This document shows, piece after piece, positions 26,046-39,366 of a stretch of 64,000 nt of DNA. The notes under the pieces are model-generated. The model was not told where the DNA came from. It worked only from the letters and a program-made list of their open reading frames with translations, and did no database searches. Within the stretch, counting starts at the first letter, position 1. The number at the start of each line of letters is the position of its first letter. This DNA comes from Siphlonurus alternatus (Eukaryota > Arthropoda > Insecta > Ephemeroptera > Siphlonuridae): assembly GCA_949825025.1 (NCBI GenBank), contig OX463778.1:37258571-37322570 (forward strand), in the 5' to 3' direction. A program made the position numbers and the translations under genes.

Positions 26046-26283
26046 CTCCCGTGGTGGCTGCCGGTGTGGCGCCGCCGCTGCCCCCGCTCCCTCCTGCCCC
26101 GCCACTGCCGCCTCCTCCTCCTCCCCCGAGATTTCGCTGTTGAACGTGTAGGAGTCGCACTGTAAGGGCGTAGGTGCCAAGCATCACACCCAGAGGGATG
26201 TAGAAGCACACGATGGAGCCGATCAACTTGTATAATGGGTCCGGGATCTGACACGTGCCGTCTACCAGTACAGAGCTGTGGTC
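26046..26283 (-). CDS. 5-HT2B: 5-HT2B exon 4: ECL2, TM5 and start of ICL3 (Gly-rich)
   Basis: The acceptor is TTGCTAACAG; the donor GGAG|GTCAGT is phase 1. The exon starts DHSSVLVDGTCQIPDPLYKL. Cys189 is the ECL2 disulfide cysteine. TM5 follows (IGSIVCFYIPLGVMLGTYAL) with Ser5.43 and Pro5.50; 5.46 is Cys. After RLLHVQQRNL the frame runs into an almost pure Gly/Ser/Ala tract (residues 231 to about 250) and then ATPAATTG. The shared Gly codon (G + GC) joins exon 5 in frame. Confidence 0.94.
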
Positions 26284-27899
26284 CTGTTAGCAACATAACA
26301 AGAAGAGGATGAATTAGACAAGAACATTTTGCTCAGTTCTATTATAAACAATGAATAGATCACATGATTGATTTCGTTATAACCAATTACAAATAGTATA
26401 TATATCGTTTTCTTAAAGTACTGCCCTGTACTAGCCTCTCTATATTATAGTCTCTGTTAGTTTTTGATAAATATAGGAGAATGATAAAATTAAGTATAAT
26501 TTTGCCGTAAAATTTAGATATTGGTCCTTATTAATAAATTATTTAAAAAAAAAAAAATAAAAAAAATCAATTTACGTTAAGTTACTTGTAGATCTTTTTA
26601 ATTAAAGTATTGCTTCATAGAAATGTGAATGAATATTTGATTAACACGTAATTAGCAGATAATTATACAAAGCGTAAAATTTGTCGATCCATTTGTATCC
26701 ATTTGTTTACTTGTTAATAAATGAAGAGATCAAAGAGTCACATAAATATCTACTGTATATGAAGGCACAGTGCGGTTAAACTGAAATTGTGACAACCACA
26801 AAAATAATACTCACAGTTAGTATATTATATAGGCACAGAATGTTTCATTTAATATTATATTTATAATTTATTTACAATATATATTTTTTATAATCTTGAA
26901 CGCTGGAAGGTAATCATTTTTGTATTTTTAAACATCATGTTAGTGTTTCATATATTTTATATGGAATTGTATTGGCATATCAGAAAACATTTTATTCATA
27001 TACGTATAATTACATTAATTTAAAATAGCTAGAACTAAGCATTAAAAAACAACAATAATAAAATAAAAAGTTTTCACCATAATATGATACATTTATGGTC
27101 TGGGTAAATTTGATTAAAAATTATAAATATTTAATAGTTTTTATCATATAGACAATCTTGCTCTTTAAACATTAAAAATGCTCTCGCTTTTATATACAGC
27201 GAAAAGTCTCTGTAATTTGTTTGTTTGTTTGTGTTACCTGCTTTTAGTATTTGACAAAAAGTATTCGTCTGAACTTCAAATATTTACGCACCTTTTAACA
27301 CCTTAATTAAATCTCGACAGAGTGAACCTGTGAAATTATTTACAAGGGGGAAGATCCTTCCATAGTATATTATATCAAAGGATGCTTTTTATGTTCAAAG
27401 CTGTATGTTTTGAGAGCAAAACTTTGATTTCTTATTTTTTGATTACCTTTTATTTCAAAGAAATAAATTTATATTTCAAAGTATTTATGTAAATGAATTA
27501 TACATTTATTATAACTCGACAAGGGAAATAAATAAAACAGTTCACTGTCTTTTTTTGTTTTGTGTTGTAGACGCTCCTCCGGTCGTCTTTTTTTTCTGTT
27601 CTTTTTTTATTTAATGGCTACAAACTTTTGCCATTCATTAACAGTGGAAACAAGAGAGGGACATTGCGCAGACGGCGGAACCAAGCTTCAAGACGTATGG
27701 GGCTCGCTCGTGTTCGATACGCAGAATTTTACCTCTCTCTTGACTAAGAGAAATATACGCACCACCTCATCCCCCCTCCCCTTTGTTTCTTGTAAATATA
27801 AGTGAATTGTTATTGCTAAAAAACACGCACATAAGTAAATTAAAACACTAAAAAAAATATTAAACAACTATATAATGCAGCATGAACAATCTTTAATTC

Positions 27900-28156
27900 A
27901 TTAAGGATTATTGTCACTGGTGTAATTTTTTTTTACGCGGTAAAAAAATATAAAATTTAGATCAGAACATAGAGAACAAAATGAATGTTCACTTTCTGAA
28001 GTAAAAAAATAATTATTCAGTCCAGTTTTTGAGATATTAATTTTTTTAGTTGAAAAGGTGCTGATTTGACTTGATTTGAAAATGACCGCCAGATTTCCAA
28101 TGATATTCTCATTATTTATATCCTGAATATATAAAAAAACTAGACTGACTTTTGCC

Positions 28157-28188
<32 letters not shown>

Positions 28189-28280
28189 TGCTGAAAATTT
28201 ATGTTATAATGTAAAGAAGGTTTACTATTATTTTCAGAGTGATTCACCATCTCCTAAGACTAGTGACAATAACCCTTAAA
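27900..28280. mobile_element. Element with TTGTCACTGG inverted ends, copy 2
   Basis: TTAAGGATTATTGTCACTGG at the left pairs with CTAGTGACAATAACCCTTAA at the right. Internal GCTGATTTGACTTGATTT and TCAGTCCAGTTTTT align with copy 1. It lies in intron 3 of 5-HT2B. Confidence 0.6.
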
Positions 28281-28428
28281 GTCTTTGCGTTTATGCGTTA
28301 TTTTTTTTATTATTATTATTTCTTAAAACAAAAATTATCAAGAATAGAACAGCCGACAGTGTAATGTCACGTTTATAGACTTGCGTTACTGACAAGTGAA
28401 AGTACATAATTAATTAAAATATAATATT

Positions 28429-28605
28429 GGGCGCGATTCACGAAGCAGTTAGCCAGGTTTCTAACCACGTTTAACTTAACCACGTTTAATTAGGTGGTTT
28501 AACACGTATAACGGTGCAGATCTTGGTGGTAGTAGCAAATTCTCCTTAACGTGGTTAAGCTAAACGTGGTTAGAAACCTGGCTAACTTCTTCGTGAATCG
28601 TGCCC
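28429..28605. mobile_element. Palindromic MITE, 177 bp (GGGCGCGATTCACGAA ends)
   Basis: Terminal repeats GGGCGCGATTCACGAA and TTCGTGAATCGTGCCC extend inward (GTTAGCCAGGTTTCTAACCA and complement), so nearly half the element folds on itself. Flanking ATT at 28426-28428 and 28606-28608 may be a 3-bp target duplication. It lies in intron 3 of 5-HT2B. Confidence 0.82.
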
Positions 28606-29984
28606 ATTATGTATAGAAGTAGATATATTCAAATTCAAATTCAAATTTTTATTTCGATCATAGGCTGTACAGCATGGATCACGTCAATTATTACATTAAA
28701 TATGTAACATACTTAATTCTAATTAAAATTAGCCTAAATTTAATAAATTTAAACACATATACCCAAACAATATTTAAAATATATATGATCTATAAAATTA
28801 ATACAATAAAATTAATATATTATATCCAGGATTCCTATGTTCCCGATAGCCGCATATATACGAGAGTTGAATATCCGCATATACGAGAGTTGAATATAAA
28901 TATATTATATTTCTTTCACCTATAATTGCAGTTTGAAATTTTATTTTCTTGTGCCTCGTTCGAAGAATTTTCAGATGCTGATGAAATAAAATTTAATAAA
29001 AATGTATAAGAATTTAAGTTATTTATTAGTAAATAAAGGAAAATTACTACTAAAAATCCCAAACTTCACAGCAGATTGTCTACATTAAACTGTCCTTGAC
29101 CCTTCACGGCTGCAGTCCACAATTTCTATTACAGCACAAATTATAACAGAATTGTAAGAACGTTATTTCCCTCGCATTATAGAGGAAACTTGGTTTCGCT
29201 GTTAAATCATGTATTTTTTTTTTGTACAATTCAATTAGAAATTTTTATATTCACTTCTATTGATGGCTATTATTGGATTGTTAAGAAGTTTACTTAGCAA
29301 TTTGTTTTTCAATCTTTGCAATAACCTCGTTTGTTTTCCCTTTCCAGTTTGTCTCTTTTTAGTTTCAATCGCTGCACTGCAACAATCAGTACGCTAACGT
29401 AATTCATTCTTAATGACGTGCACCATGAGGTAGCTACAATTCTTAGAATCACCAATTCAATTAATCGAACGTCACGCCATCAATTGAATTTCAGGCAGAT
29501 GACTGAAAGCGCAATAATGAAAAATGCTTTGCTATATTATACACTGCTTAATATACTAACATCTAACATGAAGTGACAAATTTTTCGTAACTGCAAGAAG
29601 AGATGCAATTTTAAATACTTCTACGTGCAGAATTTAAAAATTAATTTGCCAGTAAACGCCTTCTCGATTAGTCACTAAAGAATAATATTTATAATTATGT
29701 CTATTGTCTTTGCATCACTTTACCTGATGTCAGTTTCTATATGAAAATGCATGAAAAAATAAAAAAAGTTATCTAGAATTACTTGTAATGATAACTTGGG
29801 TGGATTAATTGAGGTAGGATTGGACATAATTTCTAAAAAGCAGAAACGTTTCCGATTGACAATCAAATTGTCCATTTTTTTGGCCTTGGTTATCTAAAAT
29901 ATGGTCTTAAATTATTTACGTTTAAACTCGCAATATAATAAAATCATTGAATTTTCATCGAATTCTCAAGATTTAGGATCTTAC

Positions 29985-30217
29985 CTTAGAGTACATGAGG
30001 CTGAGCGGGAGACTCATGGCGACAGAAAGCAACCATACAAAGATGATCTTGAGCACGACACGTTTCCTCGTCTTGTTTCGTCCGAACCTCATGGGGTAGC
30101 GTAAGCTGAGGAAGCGGTCCACACTGATGGTACACAGGTGCATGATGGAGGCCGTGCAGAAAAGCACGTCCAGACATACCCACGCCAGGCAGTACTCGCT
30201 CGGTAGTGGGAAGAAGC
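29985..30217 (-). CDS. 5-HT2B: 5-HT2B exon 3: TM3 with DRF motif, ICL2 and TM4
   Basis: The acceptor is TTTTGTGCAG, with two bases completing Gly101. The donor AAG|GTAAGA is phase 0. The exon encodes PLPSEYCLAWVCLDVLFC, in which Cys110 is 3.25 and Asp117 is 3.32. TASIMHLCTISVDRFLSLRY follows, then PMRFGRNKTRKRV in ICL2 and TM4 (IIFVWLLSVAMSLPLSLMYS). Counting from Asp3.32 puts D at 3.49, R at 3.50 and F at 3.51, so the DRY Tyr is Phe. No frame break is seen. The same DRF is what I recall for crustacean 5-HT2beta. Confidence 0.96.
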
Positions 30218-33200
30218 CTGCACAAAATGCAGAACATTCATTGAATGTTAACTCGATACTGTAACACATTGCAAGAAGTAATGTAAATTTCAAATGAATG
30301 TTTAAATTATAGATTTTGTAGTGAGTGCTAGTATAAATTTTCAAGTATAATATTCAATAAAGAAATTAATTGAATTTCTTTCATAATATATATCATCAAA
30401 GTAAAAAAAGTTTGTGCATTCGAAAAATATATTATATATTTATTATAAAGGGTGTAGACTTTTTTGCATTTGACATAGTTTTAAAACTTTCGAATCGGGA
30501 TTTTTTAATTTTCGGTTTAAAACTGTATTGTGTTTATTTAATTGAATTATTTACTAATTTCAAAGCGTTTCGAGTTTTTATTTTACTTTACAATTATAAT
30601 TTGTATAAACTGAACTATTTTAATATTCCCCAGCGTTCTATAATCTACCTTTTTACTTAATAAATGAACTCATTTACAAGTTTTCATCCAAATTGAATAA
30701 CACGGGAGGAAAAAGTGAAACTATGTCCGCTTGTTGACGGTGTTAATTTTTGACCATGCGTGCAGGAATAACGTGGAGTCGTGGACGCTCTGATCCATCT
30801 TTGCCATTCAGATTAGAGAATATTTATCGGATTAAAAAAAAAAAAAGTTTACGCTTGCTGTAATAAAAAGCTTTATAAAGTTAGATTTTTTTTTTTAAAT
30901 CTAACTTTTATTTTATTATGCTAAAAAAAAAAATCGATAGCAGCTACTCTGCTGCACATTGTTGAAATATAGGTTTTATTTCAGTTATATATAAAAAAAA
31001 AGACGTTGAAGCTTATATTAAATCTCTTAACGTAGTTTTAACAGATTAAAAAATAAATCAAATTTAAATTATATCTTCTTTCTTATTATCAACACTTCAT
31101 CATTTTAATGAATTTATTTTGCTTGACAGCTTTCATATTTATATATACACATATTATCTATTCTAGCAATTATTTTTGTTCTATAAATTTGATTTGCATA
31201 TTATTATTTTGTTGGTCATTATGTACATATTTATATATATATATATAGTGGGCGGAAAGAACCTCTAGCCTCTTCCCCAAATCAACGTGACGGGAATAAA
31301 AATATTTTTTTGTTAACTTCATTAAAAGTTCGCGTGGTAACTGGAACATAGTCAAAGTATTGATATCACGTGTAGAGCTAACACGTGTCACAATCGTGCG
31401 TGACACGTGCGTTCTACCATGACGTGAAAACTTGCACTTGACAGCTGGATAGAGACGATCGGAAATGAAGTGTAAACGAATAAAAAAAAAAGTTGGGTGC
31501 TGATCACTTTGCGTGTGGTGTTAATATATTTTATTATATAATGTCACGCGGTTACATAACTTTCGCGTGTTTCTTTGTCTTTATCTGTATGTAACAGACT
31601 ACAGCTTATAAATTATATGCATGATAAGAATACTGCTATGAAAGTAAGATGTTTAATTAATAATTTATTTGGTCATAGAAATTACGTGATGTTTTGAGAG
31701 TATTTACTACCAAGGACTTTATAGTATTATAGTAAATTCAATAACTATACTATTTTAAGTTTAAGCTTAAAATATACATGTTACATTTTATTTATTTTTT
31801 TTTTTTCAATTCCATGTGACTTTTCTTTCTGAACGTATATATTATATGTAATTACATGTGAAAATAATTGTTATTATATACAATATAATTATTTTTTAGA
31901 TAATTTTAATGAGTTTGTTTCATTGTTTTATTTATTTGTATTTTTAATACAAAGTTTTAGAGTGTTATCTAAATTAAAATAACGTTCATGAAGTTATAGT
32001 AAAATATATTGATATTTTTTCTTGGCCTAATTATAATCATAAAAGGTTTAGAGCTAATAGTAAAAATATAATATGTATACACATATTATATAAGCCCTGT
32101 TATTTATATTTAATAGCTTGCCATGTTTGTGAAGTGACTCCGCCTGTGTGATGGTATATGAAGGCGTGAAAATTTTGTCTTCGACTCCCCCCCGTGTACA
32201 TCGTCTCCCTGTTAAACACCGCCCCGCTCCGTGCTGCTGCCTTCGTCGTCACTTAATCGAGTTACCGTGCACTTAAGATTCGAGAGTTACGTAATTTGTC
32301 GCGATGTGCCAAATCTGGTTACAAGCCCCCTCCCCCTCTCTCTTTCTCTCTCTTTTCTCTCTCACCCATCAAAATTTGATCTTTTTTACCACTAAAATTA
32401 ATCTAAATTGAGACATGACTGAATATGAAAAATCCATTTTAATGTGAACAAAATCTAAATAAAAAATGTACTATATATTATAATTTGTGTTTATTTTAGA
32501 AGTATGTTAACGCTAACATTTTTTTTTCTTCTTATAATAAAGTTAATTATGGAATTCAATTTAAAAAAAGAAATACGGAGAGAGAAATGGGTGTAAATAA
32601 ATTAAATTTCCTGTCAGACTCGTATTTCAGACAATCTTGTTATTATAACACCATATTTAGAGTTTTTTTTTTAAATATATATTCTACATCTTTTTGTATA
32701 GGAATATTAGGGGTTTTAACGTTCCTAGCTCTTCAGAACCAAGTCTGAGATTTGCTTTTAATTAGTGAAAGGTAAAGAGGTAAAAAAATATATATATTAT
32801 ATAATATGTATATATATTTTTTTGGAGTGGTGTAAAAAAAGCTGTACGAAAAAAGGAAAAAAGAAAGCCCTTTGCTGCCTTAAAAAGTAAAAAATTAATA
32901 AATTAAATAATAATAATAAAACTACGCAAAAGTTAAATATGTACTGCTGTCATATTTATATATACTAAAAATAATTCATTTACAAGCTACAAACTCCTAA
33001 AAATTTTCAAGTAAATGATATTTTTCAATTGAATTGAAAGTACTCAGTACTTAAAAAAAAAAAAATTTAAAATTTTATGAAATACTTCCATCCTCCCACC
33101 TTTTTAATTGATTATTACCCTGTTTAATTATTAAATATGAAATAAACCACCTATGGGTAAAACATACAAAATCATAATCACATGTTTAATGGAAAGATTC

Positions 33201-33267
33201 AGTGCAGTGACAGCAACATCCACTTGTCCCAGCTATTCCAATTAGGATTCGCATCCATCTCTCCCTC

Positions 33268-33268
<1 letters not shown>

Positions 33269-33318
<50 letters not shown>
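33269..33318. repeat. (TC)n microsatellite in 5-HT2B intron 2
   Basis: About 25 units. Confidence 0.95.
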
Positions 33319-33319
<1 letters not shown>

Positions 33320-33934
33320 ACTATTCTGCGTGATGTGACGTCACTGGAGTAATTTCCTGGACTGATGCTTGCCCTACCTGCCTGTAAATGGTTGCCCGTC
33401 TCTCTGTGTTACTCGACAACCCTCTCCTTTTTCACCTCCACTGCTAGTGGTATTACTGTCTGCTTTCTGCCTGCCTGACTGCTGTTGGCCTTTCTGGTGG
33501 GATGGGCTAAACCCCCTCAAAGTCCATGACTACAACTGCTAGAATGAATAAAGCTCTATATTATTTTTCTTCTCTCTTAGACCTCATTTGTGCTGAATAT
33601 ATTCATCGACCGCAATAATTCTCAACTCTTGAAATAACATCAATTTTTTTTAATATATAATTTTTTTTATTCCATCATGTAGCTGTATGTATTTTTAAGT
33701 TAAAACAAAACAAATATATAATACATATGTATATATAAAATGAAGTCGACATTTTATAGGAGTTTCATAATATTTAAGTCTTAAGAGTCTCAAAGTGATT
33801 ATTTTATAATTTATGCCTTCTAGGAAATGAGAACTTTATATATAAATATTTTTAATATTTTATAAAACATAAAATAAATTGTCATCTTGTCTTTTTTAAA
33901 GAAAACTTAAACTCCACCTAACATTTAATAAGAA

Positions 33935-33967
<33 letters not shown>
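33935..33967. repeat. (AAT)n microsatellite
   Basis: About 11 units. Confidence 0.93.
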
Positions 33968-33970
<3 letters not shown>

Positions 33971-34140
33971 AAAAATATATAAGCGTAACTATACTGTACA
34001 TGTATTATTGTATAGTATAGCATATTGTATATTGTATATACAGTATAGCATACAGTATATATATTATGTACTTTTTCCGTGTTTACGATATGACGCAGAA
34101 AAAATAGAAACATAATGAATTTTTTTAATAACGAAGCCTA

Positions 34141-34425
34141 TAGAGGCTTCAAGTCAGCTGATTTTTCGGTGATCCCACCCGCTATACCAAACCTATGTAA
34201 AAAAAAAACGTAAATTCGTTTTTTCACTAAGAAAAATATTTTTTCAAATTCCTTTACGGAACTTTGGTCCAAACTGAAAAATACAGTAGATAATTCAAGA
34301 TTTAGATTTTTTACTTGATTTATAACCGAGAAAAGTTAAAAAAACACTTTGCTTCATTTTCAAGTGCAAGATGAACCTTAGCGACAAACAGTTGCGCAGC
34401 GAAAGCGCATCACTTGAAGCCTCTA
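34141..34425. mobile_element. MITE of the AGGCTTCA(T/A)GTCAGCTGATTT family, copy B
   Basis: Ends TAGAGGCTTCAAGTCAG and CACTTGAAGCCTCTA are flanked by TA at 34139-34140 and 34426-34427. It shares GTCAGCTGATTTT, CGGTG and CCTATGTAAAAAA with copy A. It lies in intron 2 of 5-HT2B. Confidence 0.75.
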
Positions 34426-37400
34426 TAGAGGGGATTGCGCTGACGTCATGCCCCTGGCAAGTATAGGCAGCGCTGAGGTAGGCTATATAGAATGCACATA
34501 TAGCATATAAACAAAGTTTAAAATAACGTTTTTACTTAATTTTACAAAACAAAACAAGAATACAAAACAGTACACGATAAAACTGGTAGAAAAAATTTTG
34601 CATCAAAAAACTGTTAAAAGTATTTATTTTTTTGTCAAGGCACCTATGTTTTTTAAGACAATCTTGCCCACCACTTTCTCTTTTTCCCTCCCCTCCTTCT
34701 GCAGTGAGCAGCTAGGTAGCGAATAACGTACCTCCCCTACCGAGTCTCACGTAAACATAAACAGCAATGACTGTATATGCATGCAACATCAAAATGAAGT
34801 GCTGTGACCATATCATGATAATTACCCTCATGAATTTTCCATTAAACAGTATTATTGAGTTGTGTGGAGTCGGAGTAATGCGAATATGTACCATACACCT
34901 CGACTCAGTTTAAGTTCCTCGTTTATATTGCTGACTGGTGAATCAATACTTTATTGAAAATGCATGTATTTTGATGCAATACAGAGCAAACACAAATTAC
35001 AACCTTTCACAAAACTTGAATATTCACGTAATTGAATATTGAACATTTATATTGTAAATGCATTGCAGTTATTTTATGTAGTTAGTTAGATGGACAGTAA
35101 AATTGACAAAAGTCTATATTATAAGGACTGTTTTATTTTGGATTTTGCTGTAAAAATAAAACAAACAAAATAAACCAGCACAAAACATACATTTAAGTAA
35201 TGAGCTGGCTAAAGTAATAGCTCTTGGAGAATTTCTAGTAAGTTTATCCCCACATTGACTCAACATTTATTTAACCCAAACCAATAAGTTCTTTGTTGTT
35301 ACATTGTATTTTGTATGTTACAGTGTAATTTGTTTTATAATGTGCTATTATATATAAATATACAATACACAAAGAGTTTAAAATAATGTATTTGAAAAGG
35401 TATTGACAGCCTTGTGTTGTTTGTATACAGCGATTGTGCTGCAGTAAATTGCCATTCCGTCATCTATACGCGTCGCGCCATATAAATTGCATTGTCCCCT
35501 GAACACATAGGCAACTGTTTGAACGAAGCTGTATCGCGGGTTGCTGTATGTAACTTCTGCCTACAGCGACATTTGTCACGGCTTTTGTATTGAGCCTTTT
35601 CAAAGATAACATATTATCTTTTACTACCAAATTAATATTACAGATCGAAATAGAGTTATATATTTATACCCTCTGGAAATTGACCAATACATACGGCATA
35701 TATTGCAAATGCTATTTCAATCTCTCTTCCTCGAATTTAAAACAAAGTTAAATTTACATTTAAACAAATAATACCAGCAGTATTTGTGTATATATTTGCA
35801 CCAATTTCTTTTGTAGTAAATTTATTTTTAAAATTATTATTTTCGTTTCAAATTATCCTCTTTAATCAGTAATTCATAATGTTTTGTACAAATTTTATTA
35901 AAAACTGAGTAATTTTTTGTCTAAAAATTCAAGGTGATAAAACTGGCTTCTACTTTGAGGCATGAATGTTAGATATTAGCAAAGTTACAACAGGAAGTAA
36001 AAAGAGTGCCAAGATTGAACCGGAAAGCACTAAGATGAAGTTCCTGTGTATATTTTGTGAGTGATTGTCTCATCTCCACGCAGCGCTCGGGAAGTTCGGA
36101 GGTAGTAGTCAAACTCTATATCAAGCCAGTGTCATTTTTGTTAGATCCTGTTGCCTTTTGATATAACCCTCTCCTTGAAGGAAAAAGTTTCTTATCTAAC
36201 CTTTTTGGCATCAAATTTGACACAAATCACTTATGGTTTAAAATTTGAAAAGAAACAAGTTCAAAGTAAGAGGGGATCTAATTTGTAAATGGAAGCTTTA
36301 AAAAATATTTTAATTATAATATTATTTTAGTACTTTATTAAACATTTACATATTATTTTCTATATAATATTCTAGATTTTCATTACTGTGCTAATATATT
36401 AATCATGTACTTGGTTGAGTCTAATAATTAGTAGTTAATTTACATGAAACAAGCAGACTGAGAGAGTCGGAAAGCTAATCTGTACGCATGCGGAGCTTAT
36501 TGCTGTAGAAGTTATATTATGTCTATTCTAGCTAGAAAGCGAGGTTATATCAGTGGTATATTAGGGCAGATGGTAATAGAGCAAGGCTAGGTTAGAGTTA
36601 TGACCGCGCGCCCCCGCCCACCTTCCCCTTGCTTATCAGCCGATGTATCGGCTATCAGTATCACTCTCCTATATTTACTCTGTCTCTCCTTATTGGTCTC
36701 TCTCACCTCCGATGTTCTGCAGCAACTTATTGTCAATATCAATCCTTCAAAACAATTTAAGAATCTGATTTGATGTAATATTTAAGGGAGATATAAAATA
36801 TTATACTTTGTTTTCTTTATATAATAATATAAATAAATAACTCTTTTATAATAATAAAAAAAGTTATTATAGACAAGTTGTTCTTTTATAGTAGTTTGCT
36901 ATACATCACTGTCATTATAACGTCGAGGGGCCACGAAATGGGAGATTGTAAATGGTTAATACTCGAAAAGTTACCGAGAAAATTCTTTCTTTGACACAAG
37001 AAAAGTATAGTAGGTTGAAACATTTTATTCTCCATCTTTTTTATTTTATTTTCTCTATTCTTTACTTTTTTTTTTTCTTCCTCTTTTTATCTCTCTCTCT
37101 GTGGTGTCTGATGTAAAAGGCTTCTATTCCATTTGCGTGGCAAAACAGACATTAAGGTGTAAAGCGGGCGAGCGTTGCTTTGACTGAGGCGCGAAGACCA
37201 TGATGATGGATGAAGCGGCTTGTCGAGCGGACGATAGAGAGAGAAGGTATGCAAATAGAGGTGAACTGCAGCATCAGCAGGAACAGCGACGGCAGGCGGT
37301 GGCGTATATAACCCAGTGTTATTGTTGTACCGGGTCGATCGTTTAATAGAACAGTCTTCTTCCCTTTTTTTACCCCCCCCCCCCTATTCTTATACCTTAC

Positions 37401-38336
37401 CCCTTCTACAAGCACATAACCGCTAATCTGAATAAAGGAAGAAGATTAAAATGCCACTTTTTTATTGTAAAAAGAGAAGAAGGGAAAAATAATTAAACGC
37501 ATAAAGGTGACATTAATTATTTACCTTGATGTAATATTACCCCTCTTCAAACGTATAGTGTTTAACATTAGCTATAACACTGACGAGCTTAACTTGTGTA
37601 TATACAAAATAAGCTAGATTTTGTTAAATAATCATAAATATTATTTTGCATTTTTATAGCCGATAGCTAATTACTCGTACTCTTGATACTCGTACTATAT
37701 AAAAAAGAGTTGACCACTGTTATTGTTCTTTGTTTCATTACTATATCATGTAAAATAAATTAATAATATACTATAGACGTCTTTTGAACCGCCCTATCAT
37801 GATGTTTAATGTTTTATGTATAAGTAGATAGAAGCTGTAATACAGTATAAATAAGTACAACGCTTAATTACTCTTGTACTAATTTATTGTGCTGACATTT
37901 TTTTTTTTTTTTTTTACTTTAAAAGTGATTTTTGTTTTATTTATATTTGTACATATATAGGTAGGTACAGTACTCATTATAGGAAGCACGAACGGCTGAT
38001 CTGCGAATTTCTCGAGATTGAACGTCGTTGTGGGATTGAGCCACTATAAATATACAGCAGAGCAGTGACGTCATCATAAATATTACATCAGCTTAATTAA
38101 TTGTGTTTGTCACAGAGAAAACAAGAAGTTGAAGTGTAATGCCACATTGACAACGTGTAACGTAGATGCTATAAACTTTATTCCTAGGAGATTAATTAAT
38201 CATTCTCCCAATTGACCTCAATTTTTTATCATTACGTGAAGTTACATACATTTTTTCAATTAAAATTTTTCATTAATATATTATATATAATTTTTTTTTC
38301 TTTTCGTCATTGTATCCCGCCCTCAATAAAGACGAT

Positions 38337-38337
38337 T

Positions 38338-38372
<35 letters not shown>
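38337..38372. repeat. (TTTA)n microsatellite
   Basis: About nine units, followed by a long T run. Confidence 0.93.
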
Positions 38373-39297
38373 TGTTTTTTTTTTTTTTTTTTACAATCAA
38401 GGTTTTTAACTCGTTACAAAAATAACTTTTTAGTACACATAATCAAATATTCTCCCCACTCCCCTTTAAAAAACGCACTTCGTATGCTTTGTTTATGGAT
38501 CTACAGTGAAAAATTATTTAAAAAAAAAATCAAATTTCATGAATCTTTTATCTTTTGATACTTTTGTTAAATTGTACAACGTTAAAAAAAATGAAATCAT
38601 ATCAAATTCAAAGTTTCAAATAAAGTTTATATTAATATTCTTTGATAATTTATGTGGTGGTATATTAATAAAACAGCTGTTATATCAGTTTTTCATATTT
38701 TATGGTGTACATACTATTATCGATTATAATAAAATAATATTCTAAACTTTTGTAGATATAAAATATATTAAAAGAGAGATTTGTTTGGCTATTAATATAT
38801 GTACGTTTATGTTTTGATACGGTGCGTGATGACGTAGTATAACATGAGTGATATCGCTATAGCGGCGCCAATAAGAGGGCCAACTGTCACAGGCGGCGTA
38901 TAGTAGTATAAACCAACCCCCTGTTTTCTCTCCTATACCACTAAAACTCTCATGGGACCTCCACCCACACACATATACAAGGACTATATGCTCGTGTTAC
39001 GTATGGTATTGATCACTTGTTAGGATAAGCTTCTCCATTCATGCGATGTATAAACCAATGTCAACCACGTATACGCATTTCTCTTACCTCCGAGTATGTA
39101 TAGGTTGTAAATTACTATTGTAAGCGTCTCAATCACTTGTATTCATGACACTCGTTATTTACAACACGTTTTTTGATTTGATGATACTATATCTATACTA
39201 GTTTGAATGATTAGTAATTGAATCTTAATATAACATGAATGTGTATTTTTAAATGCTTTCACCAATAGCAGAATATGTTGTAGTAAGCTAACATTGT

Positions 39298-39299
39298 AA

Positions 39300-39366
<67 letters not shown>
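39298..39366. repeat. (AAAT)n microsatellite
   Basis: About 17 units. Confidence 0.95.

Larger units (their letters stand above)
26284..29984 (-). other. 5-HT2B intron 3 (3701 bp)
   Basis: GTAAGA donor, phase 0, in ECL2. It holds the element at 27900 and the MITE at 28429. An 81-codon plus-strand frame at 27560-27805 is unrecognised and probably chance. Confidence 0.85.

Noticed and set aside
26006..26296. 96-codon minus-strand frame over the TM5 exon
   Set aside because: Wrong frame; the GPCR signature is in the other frame with matching splice phase.
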